Made by a program: the position numbers and the translations under genes. Of a stretch of DNA of 10,526 nucleotides, positions 5,798 to 10,526 are shown in pieces. A model generated the notes under the pieces. The model ran no database searches. It saw only the letters and a list, made by a program, of their open reading frames with translations, and had not been told where the DNA came from. The stretch is from Chloroflexota bacterium (lineage in GTDB: Archaea > Iainarchaeota > Iainarchaeia > Iainarchaeales > GCA-2688035): positions 1 to 10,526 of the forward strand of contig DAOWAC010000017.1 in assembly GCA_030634785.1 (NCBI GenBank), in the 5' to 3' direction. Positions within the stretch are counted from its first letter, which is position 1. Every line of letters starts with the position of its first letter.

Positions 5798-6526
5798 TTA
5801 CCTTCGTCTGAAGCCACCGCGTCTGTCATCGGAACGTCTGTCGTCTGGTTGTCTTCCTCTTCCGAAACCGCCTTGTTCGCGTCTTGGCTGTTCTCTTTGC
5901 CCTTCTTTCATTTTGTATTCAAAGTCTTCAATCTTTTTCTTGAATTCTTCGTCTTTTTTGATTTCGCCTTTTTCTTTTAGAACTTCTCTTGCAAGAAGGA
6001 AATAGGCAAGGGCCATGCTTTTTCTTCCCTTGTTGTTTATTGGTATAACAAGATCAATTGTTGTAAGATTGTTGTTTGTAGAGCACATTGCAATAACAGG
6101 TGCTTTTGTTCTTCCAATTTCTTTTAGTATTTGCCTGTCTGCTTCAGGGTCTGTTACAATAACTATTTTTGGTTCCATGAACTTTTTTGCATTTGGATTT
6201 GTAAATGTTCCAGGGACAAATCTTCCAAGAATTGCTTTTCCGCCTACTGCTTTAGCAAATTGTTTTGCTGGTTCCTGTCCGTATGTTTTTCTTGCGACAA
6301 CAATTATTCCTTTAGAATCATATTTTGAAATGAATTTTGCTGCTATTTTAATTCTACTGTCAATTGTTTCAACATCTAACACTTTCAAGCCGTCTCTTCT
6401 TTGCTTGTAAATGTAGCGTTTCATGTCGCCTGTTTTGAATTTTGTGCCAATGTGTGAGCCAGTCTTAAGATATTCGTCTAACTCAACCAAATGCTTTGAA
6501 TCTTTTGTCTCTTCCATTTGAATCAT
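5798..6526 (-). CDS. rps2: Small-subunit ribosomal protein uS2 with Arg/Gly-rich tail
   Basis: A 30S protein homologous to bacterial S2 and eukaryotic RPSA. The core (about 10-185) has the family pattern: [54 protein letters not shown] and [10 protein letters not shown], then [17 protein letters not shown] charged linker follows. Residues 209-242 form a tail of about 34 residues with 12 arginines and GGFGRGR, DDRR and RRGGFRRR, resembling RGG-type RNA-binding regions. The DNA coding for this tail is visibly more GC-rich than its surroundings. ATG 6526 overlaps the rpoN stop (ATGA), implying coupled translation; ATG 6517 is an alternative three codons in. Confidence 0.96.
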   Translation of the reverse strand: MIQMEETKDSKHLVELDEYLKTGSHIGTKFKTGDMKRYIYKQRRDGLKVLDVETIDSRIKIAAKFISKYDSKGIIVVARKTYGQEPAKQFAKAVGGKAILGRFVPGTFTNPNAKKFMEPKIVIVTDPEADRQILKEIGRTKAPVIAMCSTNNNLTTIDLVIPINNKGRKSMALAYFLLAREVLKEKGEIKKDEEFKKKIEDFEYKMKEGQREQPRREQGGFGRGRQPDDRRSDDRRGGFRRR

Positions 6527-6717
6527 CTCGGGTATTTTGAAATTTCGTCTATTAAATCAACATGTGAAAAAATCATTCGTCTGCAACAGTATCTTTTTAC
6601 TCCAAGGTCGGTCATTGCTTTTTCAGGTTTTTCTCCTTTTTCAACCTTTTTTTTGAATTCCTCGTATACTCCTGCAAGTTGTTTTCCACAACTGAAACAT
6701 CTTATCGGGACCATCAT
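6523..6717 (-). CDS. rpoN: RNA polymerase subunit N (Rpo10)
   Basis: A 64-residue zinc-bundle subunit of archaeal RNA polymerase, homologous to eukaryotic Rpb10 and part of the assembly platform with Rpo3 and Rpo11. The N-terminal PIRCFSCGK supplies Cys7 and Cys10. The signature [12 protein letters not shown] supplies adjacent Cys44 and Cys45, and SHVDLIDEI completes the family C-terminus. Length is standard. ATG 6717 is followed directly by a second ATG, so the start is ambiguous by one codon. A GGTGA lies about 11 nt upstream. It begins 7 nt after the uS9 stop and overlaps uS2 by 4 nt. The rpoK and enolase genes often found just downstream are absent. Confidence 0.97.
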   Translation of the reverse strand: MMVPIRCFSCGKQLAGVYEEFKKKVEKGEKPEKAMTDLGVKRYCCRRMIFSHVDLIDEISKYPR

Positions 6718-6724
6718 TTTTGAA

Positions 6725-7150
6725 TCACCTTTTACTCATTTGTTTTTTCTTTCTTGCTTTTGTTCCTAATGGCTTTTTACTTTCAACACGTCTTACGTCG
6801 TCAACAAGTAAAAGCCTGTCATAAGCAACCAATGCCTGTTTTGCCTTTGCATCTTTACTGATTAAAACAAGGCTTTTTGCAATTGCACTTCTTATAGAAC
6901 TTGCTTGTCCCATAACTCCACCGCCTTTGACATTTATATCAATATCTACTTCTTTTGCAACATCTGGCAAAATCTTTAACGGCTCTTCAACAAATGCTCT
7001 AATTTGCTTTGGCTCAAAAAGGCTTATGTCTCGCTTGTTTATTTTTATTTTTCCACTGCCTTTTCTTATAACTGCTCTTGCAACAGCTTCTTTTTTCTTA
7101 GCCTTGCTATTAAGTCCTGTTTTTCTTTTTCTTTTCTTTTTTTCAACCAT
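6725..7150 (-). CDS. rps9: Small-subunit ribosomal protein uS9
   Basis: A 30S protein whose extended C-terminus reaches the P-site tRNA. From ATG 7150 it has 141 residues: a basic N-terminus (KKKRKRKTG), [61 protein letters not shown] and the terminal KKKQMSKR, which keeps the conserved SKR end. The frame also opens with GTG at 7162, but that codon overlaps the uL13 gene. The GGTGA at 7155-7159 is properly spaced for the ATG at 7150, so the shorter start is preferred. The gap from uL13 is then 5 nt. Seven nt separate its stop from rpoN. Confidence 0.96.
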   Translation of the reverse strand: MVEKKKRKRKTGLNSKAKKKEAVARAVIRKGSGKIKINKRDISLFEPKQIRAFVEEPLKILPDVAKEVDIDINVKGGGVMGQASSIRSAIAKSLVLISKDAKAKQALVAYDRLLLVDDVRRVESKKPLGTKARKKKQMSKR

Positions 7151-7155
7151 TTTTT

Positions 7156-7572
7156 TCACCACTTTGCTCCAAGCAATTTGCAGATTGTTCCTAATTCAAT
7201 ACTTTTTCTTGATTCTCCTTTGCTTGGAATTTCCTCAAACTTTTTTCCTTCAAATTCTTCAGGAATTCCAATATAAACATGAACTCTTCTGTATGCTTCT
7301 TTTCCTCTGCTGCTTTTCCATGGAAGCATTCCTCTTACAGACATTCTCAAAACCCTGTCTGGCATTCTTCCAAACTTTGGTCCCTCTTCAGGATTTCCTT
7401 TTCCGCCAATTTTAAGTCTTACTTTTAACTTTTGCATTGCAGCATCTCTTGTGCCTGTTATTAATGCCTTTTCAGCATTTACTATTGTAACCTGTTCTCC
7501 TTCAATTGCTTTTTTGGCAACAAAGGATGCCAGTCTTCCCATAATAACATTTTCGCCGTTAATCAATATCAT
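7156..7572 (-). CDS. rpl13: Large-subunit ribosomal protein uL13
   Basis: A 50S protein of 138 residues. Family blocks are NVIMGRLASFVAKKA near the start, VTIVNAEKALITG (about 28-40), and the strongly conserved run from GPKFGRMPDRVLRMSVRGMLPW (about 64-85) to SSRGKEAYRRVHVYIGIP. The shorter length compared with bacterial L13 is normal for archaea. ATG 7572 is preceded by an AGGTG SD and the gene lies 10 nt after the eL18 stop. It sits in the eL18-uL13-uS9-rpoN order that is typical of archaea. Confidence 0.96.
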   Translation of the reverse strand: MILINGENVIMGRLASFVAKKAIEGEQVTIVNAEKALITGTRDAAMQKLKVRLKIGGKGNPEEGPKFGRMPDRVLRMSVRGMLPWKSSRGKEAYRRVHVYIGIPEEFEGKKFEEIPSKGESRKSIELGTICKLLGAKW

Positions 7573-7582
7573 TTTACAACAC

Positions 7583-7942
7583 CTATTTTACTATTACCAT
7601 TGTTTTTACAGACTCGGAAACAGCGTTCTCTATCAGAGTTGCTTTTCCGCCTGCCTTTTTGATTTTTTCTTCAGCTGAATCACTGAATTCAAACGCAACA
7701 ATATTTGCTTTTTCTAAAATTACTCCGTTTCCAAGAACTTTTCCTGGCACTACCAATGTCTTTCCTTTAAAAATTCTTGCAAGACTGTCAAGTTTCCAAA
7801 GGTTTACACTTGCCCTTTGTCTTCTTGGCTTTGCAATTCTTGTAGCAATGTCAAGCCATAAAGCACTTTTACTTTTTCTGCTTGTTTTTTCAAGTAATGC
7901 AATTACTTTTTTTGCTCTTTCTTTTGTTGGTCCAGTTCTCAT
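7583..7942 (-). CDS. rpl18e: Large-subunit ribosomal protein eL18
   Basis: An archaeal/eukaryotic 50S protein related in fold to bacterial L15. From ATG 7942 the 119 residues include LWLDIATRIAKPRRQRASVNLWKLD in the N-terminal half, then KTLVVPGKVLGNGVI and a C-terminal domain with AFEFSDSAEEKIKKAGG. All are family-typical. A GTG at 7951 could add three residues, but AAGGTGA at 7949-7955 overlaps that codon and is well spaced as an SD for the ATG at 7942, which is preferred. The gene begins 23 nt after the tRNA-Leu discriminator base, so tRNA processing would generate or trim its 5' end. Confidence 0.96.
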   Translation of the reverse strand: MRTGPTKERAKKVIALLEKTSRKSKSALWLDIATRIAKPRRQRASVNLWKLDSLARIFKGKTLVVPGKVLGNGVILEKANIVAFEFSDSAEEKIKKAGGKATLIENAVSESVKTMVIVK

Positions 7943-7965
7943 ATTTTTCACCTTTTTTTCTTAAT

Positions 7966-8082
7966 TGCAGGGAGGAGGATTCGAACCCCCGAAGGCACTA
8001 AGCCACGGGATTTCTTCTGCACCTCTTTAATAAATGAAATACAACTTAAGTCCCGCCCCTTTGACCGCTCGGGAACCCCTGC
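7966..8082 (-). tRNA. tRNA-Leu (anticodon UAA) with an intron at 37/38
   Basis: The minus strand folds as a complete class II tRNA. The acceptor stem GCAGGGG pairs with UCCCUGC (one G-U), the discriminator A73 (7966) is standard for Leu, and CCA is not encoded. The D-stem is CCC/GGG, the anticodon stem is CGGGA/UCCCG, a long variable arm has a GGC/GCC stem, and the T-arm is GGGGG-UUCGAAU-CCUCC. The anticodon UAA is at 8048-8046. The loop reads CUUAAG before and A after a 33-nt insertion. The mature tRNA would be 84 nt before CCA addition. Its place between rpoD and rpl18e is shared with several archaeal genomes, and it is presumably cut from the ribosomal operon transcript. Confidence 0.96.
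8012..8044 (-). other. Archaeal tRNA intron (33 nt) with relaxed bulge-helix-bulge
   Basis: The insertion lies between G37 (8045) and A38 (8011), the canonical archaeal site. An inner helix UGUAUUUC/GAGGUGCA (8 bp with G-U pairs) closes a 10-nt loop. The central helix pairs C32-U33-U34 with AAG, and its fourth position is an A-G mismatch. The two 3-nt bulges, A36-G37-U and AAA, place both cuts after the second bulge base. This is the substrate form of the tRNA splicing endonuclease. Confidence 0.9.
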
Positions 8083-8104
8083 TTAATTATTTTATCATAA
8101 CACC

Positions 8105-8860
8105 TCATTTTAACTTTTGCAAACTTTTTGCAAAATCTTCACTTTTTTCTATTATTGCTTTTGTTGCGCCGTCAATTGCTTCTTTTTGTGAAAGTCCTGC
8201 AACTGCTTCTATTGCAAGAACGTATTCTCCTTTGTCAAAACCAAGTTTTAAGGCTTCTTTTTCACATGAATCAACACATGCACCGCATAATGTGCATTTA
8301 TACTGGTCTTTTAAAACTGGCTTTTTTCCTTTCATTTCAATAATCTTTACAGGGCATGCTTTTTCACAGTCTCCGCATCCATTACAGTCCTTTGAAATAA
8401 CGACTTGTGGAACCTCGTTGTAACTTACAATTGCAGGCTGCCATTTTGCATGTTCTCTTCCAGGCATCATAATTGCATACATTTCAATTTTGATTTTTTG
8501 GTCTTTTGTAAGTTTTGTAATTGGAATGTTTTTGTCAATTATATCTATTTTTGGGTCAGTACTCTTAATATCTTTGCTGTAAACAGTACAAGGTCCTTCT
8601 TTTTCCAAAACAAGTTTTACTTTGTCGCCTGGCTTGTATGTCTTGTCTGTTTTTACTGGAAGCATACCAAGTCTTTGTGCAAGCATTTCATCAAACAGAA
8701 CAGAGTCGTTTTGATATATTGAAACATCTTCAATTGCCAGACAAGGTGTGTGTAACATTACGCTTCTTCTGACTGCATTAATTACTGCAGTACTTGTGCC
8801 TTTCACAAGATAGCGTGAAATATTTCCTTCTTCATCAAGCTTTTTTATACTAATTGTCAT
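8105..8860 (-). CDS. rpoD: RNA polymerase subunit D (Rpo3) with ferredoxin-like Fe-S domain
   Basis: Archaeal RNA polymerase subunit D, homologous to Rpb3/bacterial alpha. It pairs with Rpo11 and starts enzyme assembly with Rpo10 and Rpo12. In 251 residues, the dimerisation parts are at about 1-40 (VKGTSTAVINAVRRSVM) and 205-250, and the insert domain shows RLGMLPVKTD and HAKWQPAIVSY. A ferredoxin-like insertion carries two complete four-cysteine sets: Cys159, 162, 165, 169 (followed by Pro) and Cys189, 192, 195, 199. The protein could therefore hold two [4Fe-4S] clusters; many archaea keep only one or none. ATG 8860 has AGGAG about 9 nt upstream, 14 nt after uS11. The tRNA-Leu gene begins 22 nt downstream. 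Confidence 0.97.
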   Translation of the reverse strand: MTISIKKLDEEGNISRYLVKGTSTAVINAVRRSVMLHTPCLAIEDVSIYQNDSVLFDEMLAQRLGMLPVKTDKTYKPGDKVKLVLEKEGPCTVYSKDIKSTDPKIDIIDKNIPITKLTKDQKIKIEMYAIMMPGREHAKWQPAIVSYNEVPQVVISKDCNGCGDCEKACPVKIIEMKGKKPVLKDQYKCTLCGACVDSCEKEALKLGFDKGEYVLAIEAVAGLSQKEAIDGATKAIIEKSEDFAKSLQKLK

Positions 8861-8874
8861 GCAAATTCAACTCC

Positions 8875-9258
8875 TTACTTTTTCTTCCCTCTAAACTTTT
8901 TCTTTTTTCTGCATCCATCATGTGGTACTGGTGTAACATTTTCAATTGTTACAATTCTTAGTCCTGCTCTTGTTAAACTTTTTATTGCTGCTTCACTGCC
9001 AGGTCCTGGCGAATTTGATCTGTTTCCGCCTGTTCCTCTAACTTTTATGATAACTTCTGTCATGCCGCGTTCTCTTGCCTTTTCAGCAACAGTTTCTGCA
9101 ATTTTCATCGCGGCATATGGACTTCCTTCCTTGTGCTGTGCTTTAATAACTTCTCCACCTGAACATTTTGCAATTGTTTCTGCTCCGGTTATGTCAGTTA
9201 GTAGAATCATTGTGTTATTATGGGAAGCATAAATATGTATAATTCCTTTTTTACTCAT
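8875..9258 (-). CDS. rps11: Small-subunit ribosomal protein uS11
   Basis: A 30S platform protein near the mRNA SD duplex. The 127 residues show [25 protein letters not shown] (6-30), [42 protein letters not shown] (about 70-95), and [17 protein letters not shown], matching the usual PHNGCR end. The start ATG 9258 overlaps the uS4 stop as ATGA, and its SD (GAGGTG) lies inside the final codons of uS4, indicating coupled translation. Length is typical. Confidence 0.97.
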   Translation of the reverse strand: MSKKGIIHIYASHNNTMILLTDITGAETIAKCSGGEVIKAQHKEGSPYAAMKIAETVAEKARERGMTEVIIKVRGTGGNRSNSPGPGSEAAIKSLTRAGLRIVTIENVTPVPHDGCRKKKKFRGKKK

Positions 9259-10046
9259 TTTTTCACCTCTTTCTTGGTTTCGGCTGCTTTTTCTTCTTTT
9301 GCTGGCTCTTCTTTCTTTTCTTCAGCAGGCTTTTCTTCTTTTTTAGGCTCTTCTTTTGCAGCTTCTTCCTTTTTTGCAGGTTCTTCTTCTCCGCCTTTTT
9401 CTCCTTTTGCTTCAGCCTGTGCTTTTTCTCTGGCTTCTTTTACTGCTTTCATTACGTCAACAGCATCCTCGGCTGGAGCTTTTGCAGGCTTTGCTTCTTC
9501 AAACTCTTCCTTAATTGTCTTTTTCTTTTCTTCTTTTTTTGCATTTTTTATAACAGGCTTAAGTATCATTTTTTTACCTGCATAATAACCAATTTTTCCT
9601 TCATCTTTAGCTGTAACCATATAACTTGGAGCAGTAACTCTTTTTCCTCCAATTGCAATATGTCCGTGTGTTATAAACTGTCTTGCTTGTGTTGTTGTGT
9701 TTGCAAGTCCTTTTCTCCACACCATGGTTTGCAATCTCCTTTCAAGAAAACTTTCAATTGTTAATGTTAAAACATCATCAAGTCCTGCGTCTTTGGTTAA
9801 AATTCCTACTCTTGAAAGACTTCCTATAAGTTCTTTTTCTCTTTTTAGTCTTTCTTCCAGTGGTAATGCCAAAAGACTTCTTGCACTGTGTCTTTTTTTC
9901 CTAAGGCTTGTTTCTGTTTTCCAAATTTCCCTTTTGTTCTTAAGTCCAAATGTTTCTTTCAAAATCTTTTCCCTTGCAATGCTTGCAGTGTTCCAAATCT
10001 TCAAAGGTCTTTTGAACTGCTTTCTTGTTTTTCTTGGATCGCCCAT
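9255..10046 (-). CDS. rps4: Small-subunit ribosomal protein uS4 with long charged tail
   Basis: A primary 16S rRNA binding protein. The core (about 1-165) begins [14 protein letters not shown], includes LLGL-type helices and the S4 RNA-binding domain from about 103 ([39 protein letters not shown]), and ends [10 protein letters not shown]. From about 168 to 263 there are some 95 residues made almost only of Lys, Glu, Ala and Pro, with repeated [13 protein letters not shown] units, predicted disordered or helical. Archaeal uS4 is usually about 170-190 residues, so this is a clear extension. ATG 10046 lies 15 nt after uS13, with only a weak GAGAG purine run upstream. The stop overlaps the uS11 start by 4 nt. 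Confidence 0.96.
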   Translation of the reverse strand: MGDPRKTRKQFKRPLKIWNTASIAREKILKETFGLKNKREIWKTETSLRKKRHSARSLLALPLEERLKREKELIGSLSRVGILTKDAGLDDVLTLTIESFLERRLQTMVWRKGLANTTTQARQFITHGHIAIGGKRVTAPSYMVTAKDEGKIGYYAGKKMILKPVIKNAKKEEKKKTIKEEFEEAKPAKAPAEDAVDVMKAVKEAREKAQAEAKGEKGGEEEPAKKEEAAKEEPKKEEKPAEEKKEEPAKEEKAAETKKEVKK

Positions 10047-10061
10047 TTTTCATCAACTCTC

Positions 10062-10526
10062 TTACTTTTTATTGTCCTTTTTCATTACTCCGATTGTTCC
10101 GCCTTTGCCTCTGTGGGTTGATTTTGTTCTTTGTCCCCTTACAGTTAAGCCCCAGCTTCTTCTAAGTCCTCTATAAGATTTTATTTCATTAAGTCTTTGG
10201 AATTCTGTTCTTGCCTGAAAGTCAAGGTCTGCCATTACTAAATGTTTGTCTTCTCCGCTTGCATATTCTTTTCTCTTGTTCAAATCATGCACTGGAATTC
10301 CGTGCTTTTTTGGATTTAGAACAATGTCTTCCAATTTACTGTCAAGATTTTCAGGCAATGAACCAAGTTTGCTGTCAAATTTTGTACCTGTTTCTTTTTC
10401 AAACACTAGTGCAACACTTTTTCCCATTCTTATTCCAATGCCTTTTATTTTTGTAAGTGCTCTGCTAATAGGCATATTTCCGTTAAGGTCCTTTGATGCG
10501 ACCCTTACCATGTGCCTAAATTCTTC
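10062..10526 (-). CDS. rps13: Small-subunit ribosomal protein uS13, 5' end cut by window edge
   Basis: A 30S head protein that contacts the P-site tRNA and the intersubunit bridge. The visible part holds VRVASKDLNGN, the helix-hairpin segment ALTKIKGIGIRMGKSVAL, HDLNKRKEY, and the C-terminal RSWGLTVRGQRTKSTHRGKGGTIG. An ATG at 10511 is available. However, the five codons between it and the window edge read EEFRH and continue without a stop, and archaeal uS13 usually begins with a few residues followed by EFKHIVRI. The true start is therefore most likely a little upstream of base 10526. It is the first gene seen of the uS13-uS4-uS11-rpoD operon, whose promoter is outside the window. Confidence 0.96.
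   Translation of the reverse strand, partial: EEFRHMVRVASKDLNGNMPISRALTKIKGIGIRMGKSVALVFEKETGTKFDSKLGSLPENLDSKLEDIVLNPKKHGIPVHDLNKRKEYASGEDKHLVMADLDFQARTEFQRLNEIKSYRGLRRSWGLTVRGQRTKSTHRGKGGTIGVMKKDNKK

Noticed and set aside
7151..7162. GTG start for uS9 at 7162
   Set aside because: GTG overlaps the uL13 end, while the ATG at 7150 has a well-spaced GGTGA site and gives a family-typical length.
7943..7951. GTG start for eL18 at 7951
   Set aside because: The GTG lies within the SD sequence AAGGTGA that serves the ATG at 7942.
9220..9585. Plus-strand ORF of 121 residues rich in Ser, Phe and Ala
   Set aside because: It is the antisense shadow of the Lys/Glu/Ala tail of uS4. The low complexity of that tail keeps the opposite frame open; no SD or family match.
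1..10526. CRISPR arrays, insertion sequences, integrase sites or defence genes
   Set aside because: No regularly spaced repeats, transposase or integrase motifs, or terminal inverted repeats were seen; the region is core housekeeping DNA.

Overview
This window is a low-GC archaeal chromosome segment. The evidence is archaeal-type ribosomal proteins (eL24, eS28, L7Ae, eL18), RNA polymerase subunits RpoD (Rpo3) and RpoN (Rpo10), an archaeal GluRS, a TrmB-type regulator, a MEMO1 protein, and a tRNA-Leu with a bulge-helix-bulge intron in the anticodon loop. Sequence alone does not fix the lineage. The small A/T-rich genes, the missing rpoK/eno and the extended r-protein tails would suit an uncultured archaeon such as a DPANN-type lineage, but that is inference. 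Almost every gene is on the minus strand. The exception is one phosphatase gene.

Layout, in minus-strand transcription order. (1) 10526-5798 is a compact transcription/translation operon: rps13 (5' end outside the window), rps4, rps11, rpoD, tRNA-Leu(UAA), rpl18e, rpl13, rps9, rpoN, rps2. Gaps are mostly under 25 nt, there are two ATGA overlaps, and GGTG-type Shine-Dalgarno (SD) sites precede most genes. The MEMO1 gene follows (5757-4966), apparently with its own promoter. (2) 4883-4149 encodes a TrmB-family regulator with a repeat-bearing promoter. It is convergent with a plus-strand histidine phosphatase (3567-4133). (3) The phosphatase is divergent from gltX (3505-1883) across a 61-nt spacer. 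(4) 1865-1662 holds a 27-codon ORF with a strong SD and an apparent -1 frame continuation, an inverted repeat, a hairpin/T-tract, and a duplicated TATA-like element leading into the next operon. (5) 1661-1 is the second translation operon: L7Ae, eS28, eL24, ndk, then dut (3' end outside the window).

Together the genes supply ribosomal subunit proteins, RNA polymerase assembly subunits, a leucine tRNA, glutamyl-tRNA formation and nucleotide-pool enzymes (NDK, dUTPase). Genes inside operons have SD sites. Several genes that appear to start transcripts (gltX, the phosphatase, trmB-like, MEMO1) lack an SD and have an A/T element about 28-31 nt before the ATG, suggesting leaderless mRNAs. No mobile element, CRISPR array or recognisable novel multigene system was seen. 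The points most worth checking are the frame-split small ORF before L7Ae, the tRNA intron, the Arg/Gly tail of uS2 and the long charged tail of uS4. No stretch longer than 300 bases lacks a gene; the largest gap between confident genes is 1662-1882.
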